A stretch of DNA of 64,000 nt. It comes from Strongylocentrotus purpuratus. Its lineage: Eukaryota > Echinodermata > Echinoidea > Camarodonta > Strongylocentrotidae. A program made the translations under genes and the position numbers. Below are positions 1 to 9,269 of the stretch, piece after piece. The notes under the pieces are model-generated. The model saw nothing but the letters and a program-made list of their open reading frames with translations. It searched no databases and was not told the origin of the DNA. Where the stretch lies: assembly GCF_000002235.5 (NCBI RefSeq), contig NW_022145596.1, positions 28,681,867 through 28,745,866 on the forward strand, read 5' to 3'. Numbering within the stretch: position 1 is the first letter of the stretch; each line of letters begins with the position of its first letter.

Positions 1-300
1 AATAGAAGTTTCATTTCTGTTGGTCGCTTCAATATGATCAAATTTACGAGAAACAATGTACACAAAAAATCCACCACTAAATTGACATCGATCATTCTGA
101 CAGGTGTAGATAGTAGAAAAACTTTTCCCAATATGATACAACCAAGTAACATCTTCAGTCGAGTTTGAATAACATGTCAGATTTACTTGCTGACCAATCA
201 ACGCATGTTTTTCAATCATTCCGCCTGTTCCTTCTGCAAACAACCAAAACTGGATCCCAAACAGTAAGCCTAAAAACGAACGAAATGAGATATTAGCCAT
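1..300 (-). CDS. Type A three-Ig receptor, N-terminal part cut by window edge
   Basis: The frame is open from the ATG at 298-300 down to base 1, giving 100 residues that start MANISFRSFLGLLFGIQ. It holds the signal peptide, the NLTC cysteine and DVTW tryptophan of Ig1, and the YTC..C pair that opens the variable segment. The rest of Ig1, Ig2, Ig3, the membrane helix and the tail lie outside the window. The start matches the start of every other type A copy and has the same upstream sequence. Whether the gene is intact cannot be told. Its promoter region is split by a hAT-like insertion at 441-835. Confidence 0.8.
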   Translation of the reverse strand, partial: MANISFRSFLGLLFGIQFWLFAEGTGGMIEKHALIGQQVNLTCYSNSTEDVTWLYHIGKSFSTIYTCQNDRCQFSGGFFVYIVSRKFDHIEATNRNETSI

Positions 301-440
301 GATTCTCAGATCTGATATATGTGATTCACAGTCAGAGATTTATCGAAGATGATGAAACATGAGTGAGATGAAACTTCAGCATCTGTACAGCTGAACTGCA
401 CCTCTGTGAATGAGGATGGAACCAATGTTACACCACGTCA

Positions 441-535
441 CAGGCGCTTACGCAGGGGGGGGGGGGGGTGTTTGGGGGGTTAACCCCCCCTTTGGTATTT
501 TTATTTGTATAAACCCCCCTAAAAAATAACCAAAC

Positions 536-569
<34 letters not shown>

Positions 570-835
570 CAATAAAAAAAAAAAAAAAAAAATTCCCATG
601 GCTGACCTAAAAAAAGTGACCTTACCCCCCCCCCCAACGGAGCAAAATGTCAAATTTTCAAATTTCGAGACCAAAAAAAAAAAAAGTGTCCTCTTAACCC
701 CACCCCCCCCCCCCCCCCGCTTATTCAGCGGTTTGCTGAGTCGATGCGAAATTTTCGGGCTGATTTAAAAAAATGTTAAAAACCCCCCCCCCCCCCCCCC
801 CCCCCCCCCCTTGAAAAGTCCTGCGTACGCGCCTG
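441..835. mobile_element. Non-autonomous hAT-like MITE in the promoter of the first A gene
   Basis: The element starts CAGGCGCTTACGCAGG and ends CCTGCGTACGCGCCTG, an imperfect terminal inverted repeat, and is flanked by an exact 8-bp direct repeat CCACGTCA (433-440 and 836-843). An 8-bp duplication with CAG...CTG ends is the hAT pattern. The interior is mostly homopolymer G, C, T and A runs with no coding capacity. Paralogous spacers show the unoccupied site. Confidence 0.75.
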
Positions 836-841
836 CCACGT

Positions 842-850
842 CATATAGTC
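842..850 (-). promoter_or_regulatory. TATA-like box of the first A gene, displaced
   Basis: On the minus strand this reads GACTATATGAC, matching the TATA-like box of the other A copies. In those the initiator lies about 27 bp downstream; here the 395-bp MITE lies between them. Confidence 0.45.
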
Positions 851-1241
851 ACTGGACCTAAAAAAGAAGAATGAGGAGATTATTTTCACCAAGAGAGGGC
901 GGGCGCATTCTTCCTGATTTTACTAAATTCATACGATCGATTTGTAAACGGTAAGTACAACGGGGAGGCAAGAGAAGGTGTTTAAGGTCTGAGGTGATTC
1001 CCTAAAGTTGTGTATATTAAACATACCGTCATTTTGTGTTAGAAAGACCCAAGCCAAAACAGTATTTGCAAAAAAAAAAAAATTTAGAGGAGTCGTCCAC
1101 CCCCGGAAAAATTTAAGAAAAATGAAAAGAAGTACACCAAAAATACGGAAAGTCAAGCAACATGATTATTCTTCTGATTTTGCCCTGAAATGTTTCAGAA
1201 TATATAAAAGTCAAGGTAAGAAGTAAATGAGAAATGATAGA

Positions 1242-1876
1242 TTACTCTGCACCATGATAATATCTTTCATTCGTACTGAGGATGACCGTGGCGTACTTTG
1301 GTGTCGTTTGGGTTTGTTCATCGTCAGATGTTCTAGGAATGGTGGATTCATGTGTACTTCCGGATTTATACCCCAACCAGAATCCGCACACTGAATTTGT
1401 GATTAGCCACAGAACAAGAAATAATAATATCAACACCAAGTAAAGCATTATGGGCAGTAACAGTTCGTGTTGGATCTTCAGAATTCGATTTATTGTTGTC
1501 TCCAGATTTTTTTCGAGATTACGGTGAATAGAACCCAATCATACATTATTTTGTTTGTCTGGTTGTCATATCCTTTGGTTCGACACACCACAACTTTCCG
1601 ACATCTCGTTCAGAAATATCCCTTATCAGCAGAGATCGTCCCCCCTCTTGAACCCATGAACGGTTCTTAAAATCTTCTTTTCTGCCATCTGAACTGTAGA
1701 AACGTCAGTGATCGACATCCGATTCATCGTCGCATTCGACAATGACGTTATTTCCTTCAACACTGTCTTGCGCTTTCATGATATTTAGGTAGATGCAAGA
1801 TCGCGTTATATCAATATACGGAAAATATGCCTTGCAGGAAGCATGATAATGTCATACTGCCGACTACATTTCTGAA
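1242..1876 (-). pseudogene. Truncated type A copy: partial Ig2/Ig3, membrane helix, tail
   Basis: The frame 1242-1538 encodes the stalk, a membrane helix (IMLYLVLILLFLVLWLI) and the tail (TPKYATVIL). Upstream on the minus strand, 1540-1770 still matches Ig3 in another frame. Signal peptide, Ig1 and most of Ig2 are missing: Ig2 sequence near 1842-1870 runs straight into the initiator region (TGAATAATGATTGAACC). The same junction recurs in the copies near 2.4, 27.8 and 33.3 kb, so the deletion happened once and was then copied. No start codon for a secreted product remains. Confidence 0.75.
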
Positions 1877-2437
1877 TAATGATTGAACCAATAATAGCAT
1901 CACTCCATAAAGTATGTGCACCAAGAGAGGGCGGGCGCATTATTTCGTGATAAACTGTAAGCAAAGCGGGAAGGCGAGAGAAGGTGTTTCCTTAAAGTTT
2001 GACAATTCATGTCGATTAAACGAACCGTCATTTTGTGTTAGACAGGCTCAGTCCAAAGAGTCATTCGCAAAACTGTATTGTAGAACACAACATTTGTCAT
2101 AAGGTCTATCACCTGGTACAATCCAAGAGGCTCTTTTGTGTTATAAAAACAAACAAACAAGTGTTCGGCTTTCACAATATAATATTTTTGTTAATCGATT
2201 TGGAAGAACGGGTATTATATTGTATGAACCAGTCAAATATCTATAAATAAAAAAAAAATAAAGTTATTCTATGGTGTAAACAAAATAAAAACATAAAACA
2301 AATAATCCATAGTATGACATTCAATTGAATAAGGAGATTTTACCAAATTTGTTTACGCTTTACCGCCCCTCCATACAATGGAACCCCATCAAAAGTTTGC
2401 TAGAGTATAACAGACATGGTAAGTAGTAGATGAGAAA

Positions 2438-3025
2438 TTACTGATTTCTCTGTATTAAGATCGTTTCTTCCATTCGTACTGAGGATGGCCTTGTATAAGT
2501 GTACTCCGGTGTCGTTTGGGTTTGTTCATCGTCCGATGTTCTAGGAATGGTGGATACTTCATGTGACCTTCTGGATATACACCCCAACCAAACTCCACAC
2601 ACCGCAATTATAGTGGTGATAACCCACAGAACAAACAATATTAATATTAAAACAAAGCACAAATCATACATTATGGGTTCTAAGAGTGTTTGTTGGATCG
2701 TCAAAAATCGATTCTTTTCTGTCATCTGAACTGTAGAAAAGCCAGTGATCGACATCTGATTCATCGTCGCATTCGACAATGATATCATTTCCTTCAACAA
2801 TGTATTGCGCTTTTATGATATTTGGGTAGGTGCAAGATCGCGTTATATCAATATACGGAAATATGCGTTGCAGGAAGCGTGTAAGTTGTTGAAATCGTCA
2901 AAGCAGATAAAGCTGTGATACTAGGAAATAACCACGGGAAATAATCAGGAAAACTTAGTCCAATTCAATCCAATGTCAAATTGACATCGAGCTCACCCGA
3001 GTTTACTTCACATGGTAATGTCATT
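2438..3025 (-). pseudogene. Truncated type A copy with the shared 5' deletion
   Basis: The open part 2438-2800 holds degraded Ig3, a membrane helix (LCFVLILILFVLWVI) and a tail in which PEYTYT replaces PEYATV. Ig2 fragments continue to about 3020 and then join the promoter region, as in the sister copies. Signal peptide and Ig1 are absent. It is the left partner of the segmental duplication whose right partner starts near 33.2 kb. Confidence 0.72.
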
Positions 3026-4632
3026 TCTGAATGATGATTGATCCAATAATAGTTTCACTCCATAATTATAGTCATTGATGAGCTCGAAGAAGAAGAATGA
3101 TGAGATTATGTGCACCAAGAGAGGGCGGGCGCATTATTTCGTGATAAACTAGTGTAAGCAAAACGCGAAGGCGAGAGAAGGTGTTTCCCTAAAGTTTGAC
3201 AATTCATGTAGATTAAACGAACCGTCATTTTGTGTTAGACAGGCCCAGTCCAAACAGTCATTCGCAAATATGTACTGTAGAACACAACATTTGTAATAAG
3301 GTCTATCAGCTGGTACAATCCAAGAGGCTCCTTTGTGTTATAAAAACAAACAAACAAGTGTTCGGCTTTCACAATATAATATTTTTTTTAATCGATTTGA
3401 AAGAACGGGTATCATATTGTATGAGCCAGTCAAATATCTATATAAAAATAAGAAAATTAAGTTATTTCATGGTGTAAACAAAATAAAAACATCAAACAAA
3501 TAATCCATAGTATGGCTCGTGTGTATTTTAACTTTGTTAAATTTCCTTTATATTTGTCACCTTTATTTAGTACAGGGCCTCTCAGGAAATCAGTTTTAAA
3601 ATTAGGAGAGTTACCCTGTTAAAATCAAACGCAAATAAATGAATAAATAAAGAAACGCTTTCTCTATTTTCGATCCGCACTATGATGACGTAAAAATCGA
3701 CATGCATCGTTAACAATGGACACTTTGGAGACCAGCATAGTCCGCGAGCCTATCCGTCATTAGTCAAACAAGCAAGACCAACACATTTATTTTTATATAT
3801 TTAAGTTACCTATAATACAATCTACAAGAGCAGAGATCGGGGGGGGGGGGGGGGCACGTCCCCACAGAAAACGTTCAGGAGAATCGCACACCCCCGTGGA
3901 ATTTGAAAAAATGAAAAGAAAAAGTATAGCGAAAAACAAGTAAGACATGCAATTTGATTATAAAATGATTATGCGCTGGATTGTTCAACAACGTATAAAA
4001 GACACGGTAAGGTCCCCCTCCCCCCCCCAAAAAAAAAACATCATTAATTGTCCTCGATTGCTTTCTGGAGTAGGGGCGGGCGGGGTATTTTTTTTTTTTT
4101 TTTTTTTATAAAGTTATTTTTGTTTTGTTCTTTCTTTAATTTTATTTTTGTTCCCATTTTTTTTGAAATTTTTCTTTTCCATTAAAAAAATCATAAAGGA
4201 TGTCAAGCATTTAAACCAACGAAGTCAATACAAAACTTATATATAACAAAAGACTAGTTTAATATCATCTTTTTAACATAGGCCTATGTGCAATGAATAT
4301 CAAGACCAACACAGAAAGTATTTTTGGCTTTAAAATAAAGCACCTTTTAAAAAGAGTTTAAGAATACTCAGAACCTAATTTGAATGAACGGCACTTTGAC
4401 ATAGAAAAATAAAAATGGCAAGTTAATAAATAAAGGATTGCATACTGAAAAGACCAAACTGGCAGCGGGACGCATTTTTATCCTTGCAAAATGCATAAAA
4501 TGGTATATTTAGCGTTTAAAATTGCTCCCCCCCCCCCCCGCCAAAAAAATATAATTATACAAAAATACGAGCGGCCCGAAAATGACGAGCGGGCGGTCGA
4601 AAACAACCAAATGAGTTTTTTTGTTGGCCTTA
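3026..4632. other. Array spacer with CRE-like site and G run; no gene
   Basis: No coding sequence is supported. Reading toward higher coordinates it holds the conserved CACCAAGAGAGGGCG block (about 3114), TGACGTAA (3686-3693) and a G run (3839-3854) that recur in other spacers, then about 600 bp of AT-rich sequence specific to this unit. 34131-35690 is a near-identical partner. Confidence 0.7.
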
Positions 4633-4962
4633 AGCTATGGTCACAAATCTGAGCAGCGACCGACCGATCAGTAGCCTGCTCGGTCGCTGCTGGAATTTAG
4701 GCATCGCCCAGCAATTAAGTCGGTGCCCGGGCGGCGACCGCCCAGGCACCGAGCGTATTTTGGGCGGCGAGTGAAAAGTGAGCAGGCGCCGCCCAAATTT
4801 TAACTCCGCGCTAAAACTTCAGCGGCGACCGAGCGATCCCCTAAAAACGAGCGATGCCTGGACGGCCGCCGCTCGGTGGCCGGGCAGCCGCCGGGCAGAA
4901 TTGGTTAAAAACTCGCCGCTCGGCCGCCGAGCAGGCTACTTTTGGGTAATGTGACCATAGCA
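4633..4962. mobile_element. Harbinger-like MITE that supplies a new receptor C-terminus
   Basis: Ends are AGCTATGGTCACA and TGTGACCATAGCA, a 13-bp near-perfect inverted repeat, flanked by TTA at 4630-4632 and 4963-4965. A TWA target duplication fits PIF/Harbinger. The 330-bp interior is GC-rich and built from repeats such as GAGCGGCGACCG. The duplicate locus at about 35.69 kb reads GACTTAGTAGTAG with no insertion, so the insertion follows the segmental duplication. The stop codon of receptor A1 lies inside it. Confidence 0.8.
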
Positions 4963-6194
4963 TTAGTAGTAGATTCCTCCGTATTGAGATCGTTTCTTCC
5001 TATCGAACTGATGACCATGGCGTACTCTGGTGTCGTTTGGGTTTGTTCATCGTCCGATATTCTAGGAATGGTGGATACTTCGTGTGTACTTCTGGATCTA
5101 CACCCCAACCAGACTTCACACAATGCAATGTTGATAAACCACAGAGAGATAAATAACAACATTAAAACCAAGTAAGGATTATGAGCACTAGGAATGGGTG
5201 CTGGATCTTCAGAATTCGAAATGTTAATGTCTCCTGAAATTTCCGAGATTACCATGAACACAATGGTACCTTTGTTGGTCTGGTTGTCATCTCCTTCGGT
5301 TTGACACACCACCACTTTCCCGACATCTTGTTCAGATATTTCCCGTATCAGCAGTAATCGCCTTCCTTCTCGATTCCATGAACGATCCTCAATATCTTCT
5401 TCTCTTCCATCTGAACTGTAGAAACGCCATTGATTGACATCCGATTCATCGTCGCATTCGATAATGATATCATTTCCTTCTACAATGTATTGTGATTTTA
5501 TGATATTCGGGTAGGTGCAAGATCGCGTTATATCAATATCTGGAAAATATGCCTTACAGGAAGCGTTTCGAATGTTATTGAAATCGTCAAAGTAGAGAGT
5601 TTTAGCTTTGATCCTTTGAGATGACCCGGTGGAATCATCAGGAACATTTAGTCCAATTCCTTCCAGAGTCAAACTGACATCGAGTCCCCCTGAGTTTACC
5701 TCACATGCTAATGTTATACTGCCGACTCCGTTTTCATCACTATGCGGGGATGTGACAGTGCAGTTGGGTATGATATTCCGTGGGTCAGTTGATTTTACAG
5801 AATATCCCTGCAGAATATTATTCCCTAACTTACACTTAAAATAAAGTTCATTATCATACAATCGTGTTATTGTTAGTGACAGAGCTGAGGCATCGTTACT
5901 CCGCGTTGCTTGAAGATTCAAGTTACTATAAACTGAACCCAAACCCGGGTTAGCAATATAAGATGTGCACTGACCGTCCTGATTATACTCGCAGGTGTAT
6001 ATATCAGGGAAGTAGTTTTCAGTGAACCTATAAAGCCAGGTAACACCTTCAGTAGAGTTTAGAAAACATGTCAAATTCACTTGCTGGCCAATCAACGCAT
6101 ATTTGGCAATTATTCCGCCTTGTCCTTCTGCATACAACCAAGACTGGATCCCAAACAACAGGCCTAAAAACGAACGATACGAGATATTAGCCAT
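4905..6194 (-). CDS. Type A three-Ig transmembrane receptor A1, intact
   Basis: Predicted type I membrane protein of the immunoglobulin superfamily, 429 residues in one uninterrupted frame. Residues 1-23 are a signal peptide (core FLGLLFGI). Ig1 spans about 30-130 (C43, W53, C121, extra pair C68/C76). Ig2 spans about 140-230 with four cysteines (145, 164, 213, 226) and no core Trp. Ig3 spans about 235-315 (C247, W256, C297, DVGKVVVC pattern). A stalk leads to a membrane helix (341-363) and a tail with TTPEYAMV (Y391). The start is the first Met before the signal peptide, as in all A copies. The last residues (NAMV...AASF) come from the MITE at 4633-4962. Function as a cell-surface recognition receptor is inferred; the ligand is unknown. 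Proline at -2 from Tyr means the tail is not a strict ITIM. Confidence 0.85.
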   Translation of the reverse strand: MANISYRSFLGLLFGIQSWLYAEGQGGIIAKYALIGQQVNLTCFLNSTEGVTWLYRFTENYFPDIYTCEYNQDGQCTSYIANPGLGSVYSNLNLQATRSNDASALSLTITRLYDNELYFKCKLGNNILQGYSVKSTDPRNIIPNCTVTSPHSDENGVGSITLACEVNSGGLDVSLTLEGIGLNVPDDSTGSSQRIKAKTLYFDDFNNIRNASCKAYFPDIDITRSCTYPNIIKSQYIVEGNDIIIECDDESDVNQWRFYSSDGREEDIEDRSWNREGRRLLLIREISEQDVGKVVVCQTEGDDNQTNKGTIVFMVISEISGDINISNSEDPAPIPSAHNPYLVLMLLFISLWFINIALCEVWLGCRSRSTHEVSTIPRISDDEQTQTTPEYAMVISSIGRNDLNTEESTTNAMVTLPKSSLLGGRAASF

Positions 6195-6304
6195 GATTCT
6201 CAGATCTAATATACGGGATTCACAGTCAGGAATATAATAAAGATGATGTAACGTGAGTCAGATGCAATTTCAGTATCTGTACAGGTATACTGCAAAGCTG
6301 TGAA

Positions 6305-6340
6305 TGATTATTGAACCAATGTAGCACCATTTCATATAAT
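6305..6340 (-). promoter_or_regulatory. Core promoter of A1 (TATA-like plus initiator-like)
   Basis: The minus strand reads ATTATATGAAATGG followed, about 27 bp on, by GGTTCAATAATC. This is TATA-to-start spacing typical of an RNA polymerase II promoter and is conserved across A copies. It predicts a 5' UTR of about 115 nt. Confidence 0.5.
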
Positions 6341-6344
6341 CACT

Positions 6345-6950
6345 GTTGAGGCTCGAAGAAGAAGAATAATGAGATTATGTGCACCAAGAGAGGGCGGTCG
6401 AACTCTTTTCTTGATTTGACTAAATGTATAAGTTCCGTTTGTAAACGGTTTTCACAACTTGAAGGCGAGAGAAGCTGTTTCAAAAATGTTTTATAAACAG
6501 GTCAAACCATCTGTCAGTTATGTTCTCTATCGTCCAGCCACACTGTAATCTGATGACGACGTAAAGATCGTCGGACTTTATCTTGAGTAAAAAAAGGGTT
6601 AAGAGACCAGCATAGTCTACAAGCCTATCCCGCATTAGTCACACAATCAAGACCATGAGTTAGATTTTGATCCCTCTAAGTTACTTATTATCCGATCTAC
6701 AAGATCGGAGAAGGGAGGTGGGGGGGGGGGGGGGAACGCCACCGATAATTTTTTTTTTAATCGTCCATCTTGGTGGAAATTTGAGAAAGTGAAAAGAAAA
6801 AGTATAAATAAGTACTACAGAAAATAAGTACAGACAGGCAAGAGCATTATTATCATCAGTATAAGCTATACTCCAGAATGTATGAAAGACATGGTAAGTA
6901 CATGTAGTAGATTAAAAAATGTCGAATGGCTCTGTATCAAGATCGCTCCT
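6345..6950. other. Array spacer between B1 and A1; no gene
   Basis: Holds the CACCAAGAGAGGGCG block, a variant TGACGACGTAAAG site near 6553 and a G run at 6720-6734. The last 50 bases are the former tail end of B1, cut off by the retro-insertion at 6969-7076. Confidence 0.6.
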
Positions 6951-6968
6951 TCCACTCGTACTGAGGAT

Positions 6969-7076
6969 TTTTTTTTTTTTTCCTCTTGTCAGAGGTACTT
7001 TATTCATTTACAAAAATAACCAACACACAAATCATTACATCATAACAAAATTTTACATTCACTTTAAGTACTGAGT
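6969..7076 (-). mobile_element. 5'-truncated retro-insertion (LINE 3' end or processed transcript)
   Basis: A 108-bp insert flanked by an exact 15-bp direct repeat ACTCGTACTGAGGAT (6954-6968 and 7077-7091). On the minus strand it ends in AATAAAGTACCTCTG... and a run of A, the mark of target-primed reverse transcription. Paralogous tails lack it. It cuts the cytoplasmic tail of B1 and adds an AATAAA signal just downstream of the new stop. The parent element was not identified. Confidence 0.8.
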
Positions 7077-8231
7077 ACTCGTACTGAGGATGAACGTGGC
7101 GTATTCTGGTGTCGGTGGGGTTTGTTCATCGTCCGATGTTCTAGGAATGGTGGATACGTCATGACACCCTCTGGGTCTACAACACAACCAGACTCCAAAC
7201 AAGGTTGCAGTTATCAGCCACAGGGTGAGAAAAAACAATGCTGGTACGAAGAAAACACTATCATTACTTGACTCTGGAGTAGGAATCAGTGGTACTTTGT
7301 CATCCGTGTTCTCGTTGACCAAGGCACTAATCGTTGTATACCCAATTGTGGATTTGCTGCCATCCCTATAAGTCCTACATTCCACCACCTTGTTTCCATG
7401 GTCATTGGAAGGTACACCACGTATCAGGAGTGATCGTCCTCCATTTCGAGTCCATGATATATTATGTATGTCTATTTTACTCCCATCTGAATCATAGACA
7501 ATCCAGGTTACTTCGGAATTTGATTCAACATTGCACCTAATTGCAACATCATTCCCTTCGATTGATGTTTCGATGTTAACTGCTCTGGGGTACTGGCAAG
7601 ATCGATTTAAAGTTGTTCGTTTACCAGAAACAGATAATACACACACAACATTTGTAATGTTCAGGAAAGTATCGTAATCAAGATTCTTTATGATATCAGG
7701 AGAAAACAACGGTTTTGTTGAACTTGCTTTCCCAGTTCCTTCTATTCTAAAATCGGCATCCAATATCTCCCCTTGTGAGAAAGTGGTTTCACATGACAAT
7801 TTAACTTGTAAGTCTCCATCTTGATTGGATGCTGCCACCTTACACACTGGATCTGTAATATCATCTGGATTCAGAAATGTAACATTGTAGGTCCGTAGCT
7901 CATCTCCCGATTGTTCGCAACTATACGTTTCCACGGGTAACTCCGGTTTTAAAAATGAGATTACAGAACAATTTCCATTCCAAGACGCTGTAAAATCAGG
8001 ACCAGTGAGCACTGCTCTATTAAGCTCACATTGACTGTTCACCGTCCCATCGCATCTAAAGATAACATTTTTGTCACCTTGACTTGTTGTAATTGACCAA
8101 GTAAATCTCATGGAAGAGTTTGGTTGACACTTTAGACTCGCACGCTCATCGATTGTCACTATATTTATAACTTCGCCTTGCAACATTAGTAAACTATGAA
8201 TTAGTATTAGAAGCAGTGGAATCGTCGCCAT
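7059..8231 (-). CDS. Type B three-Ig transmembrane receptor B1, intact
   Basis: Predicted type I Ig-superfamily membrane receptor, 390 residues, single exon. Signal peptide 1-19 (MATIPLLLILIHSLL). Ig1 about 22-115 (C35, W45, C105, extra cysteines 60, 68, 88). Ig2 about 120-215 (C130, C147, C197, C212). Ig3 about 220-305 (C233, W243, C285). Membrane helix 328-348 is followed by a CC..C stretch and a tail with TPEYATF (Y377). It shares the Ig3, helix and tail plan of type A but a clearly different Ig1 and signal peptide. The last five residues, TQYLK, come from the retro-insertion at 6969-7076, so the tail is shorter than the ancestral form seen in B3. About 30-40% similarity to type A is a by-eye estimate. 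Confidence 0.85.
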   Translation of the reverse strand: MATIPLLLILIHSLLMLQGEVINIVTIDERASLKCQPNSSMRFTWSITTSQGDKNVIFRCDGTVNSQCELNRAVLTGPDFTASWNGNCSVISFLKPELPVETYSCEQSGDELRTYNVTFLNPDDITDPVCKVAASNQDGDLQVKLSCETTFSQGEILDADFRIEGTGKASSTKPLFSPDIIKNLDYDTFLNITNVVCVLSVSGKRTTLNRSCQYPRAVNIETSIEGNDVAIRCNVESNSEVTWIVYDSDGSKIDIHNISWTRNGGRSLLIRGVPSNDHGNKVVECRTYRDGSKSTIGYTTISALVNENTDDKVPLIPTPESSNDSVFFVPALFFLTLWLITATLFGVWLCCRPRGCHDVSTIPRTSDDEQTPPTPEYATFILSTSTQYLK

Positions 8232-8488
8232 GTCCTTTAGAATTTAACAAACATTAACAATGACCACTGTAACTTATCTATTCACATATAACAGGGTGAC
8301 TGTGCTCTTGAATATGTTTAGTGCAACGTTCTGGTCAAATATTCCGATACGTAGAATAAACACTGTTTCCGCGTATACCGTTCATCAGTACTGATCAAGC
8401 TAGGAAAACAATAAATCCAGTTCTCAAGAAGTTTATGAACCAATTACAACCACACAATCCAGCCTATCCTGTTAATAGCTCCTTGGAT

Positions 8489-8501
8489 CTCTATATACCT
8501 C
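8489..8501 (-). promoter_or_regulatory. TATA box of B1
   Basis: The minus strand reads GAGGTATATAGAGATCC. The same element lies upstream of B2 (38853-38865) and, as TATATAAAG, of B3 (about 58656-58669). It sits about 260 bp before the start codon, farther out than in type A. Confidence 0.5.
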
Positions 8502-8622
8502 AAAATATAATAAGCGCAGATGTAGGTACATTTGTTCAGTAAGCTACATTTGACTGCAAATGACTTTGAGAATGAAGCGAGCTATTTATATGGAGAGCAC
8601 TTGTGTAAATGGCGTGCACAGT

Positions 8623-9017
8623 CCCCGGCCCCCCCCCACTCAGAGGTCGGAATGACCGCATGCGTGTTGCCAAAATGTCCGGTAAAGGGGTACTTTTCGT
8701 GCGACGAAGTCCGGCCCGAGAATTGTAAAAAAAGGGGTGTATTTGACTTTTCACCCGGAGATTTCTTTAAAAAGGGGGTGTTTTTCTTTTTTTCTCTCAT
8801 CTCTTTGGACTCCTGAGAAATTATTCCGAATTTAGGGGGGTACATTGAGCATTTTTCCTGATTTAGGGGGGTCTTCAAGGCAGGAAAAGACCGCGAAAAG
8901 CCCGCGAAAGGGGGGTTCGGAAATGTTGGCAGTCCTCAAATAGGGGGTGCTTTCAAAAAAAGGGTACGAGCATATGCGTACCCTAAATAACACTGGGGGG
9001 GGGGGGGGGGGGGCGGG
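8623..9017. mobile_element. Short non-autonomous DNA element with C-rich ends
   Basis: Begins CCCCGGCCCCCCCCACT and ends with a G run then GCGGG, a rough inverted repeat, flanked by GCACAGT at 8616-8622 and 9018-9024. Equivalent sites near 38.96 and 58.78 kb read GTGCACAGTCGTATG without it. No coding capacity. The 7-bp duplication does not settle the superfamily. Confidence 0.65.
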
Positions 9018-9124
9018 GCACAGTCGTATGCGTTCATGTGTAACACATGCCTTATACTTTGATCTTGGGCATACATCCTTTCGTAGATGGCGTATACAAT
9101 CTGAATTTGGAAGATTTCATGGAG

Positions 9125-9269
9125 TCCGAACGTTTCGTCCAATATAATACAACCAAGTTACATCTTCAGTTGAGTTCAATTGACAAGTCAAATTTTATCC
9201 TGATCATCAATGCATATTTTTTAAAATCATTTTGCCTTGTCCTTCTGCATACAACCAAGACTGAACCCA
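9125..9269 (-). pseudogene. Type A relic: signal peptide and start of Ig1
   Basis: The minus strand matches the A-type segment from the signal peptide (QSWLYAEGQG) to the Ig1 DVTWLYYIGRN region, with several stops. Both sides are lost. The same relic occurs at 40390-40530, where the DNA continues without the element that here begins at 9270. Confidence 0.65.
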
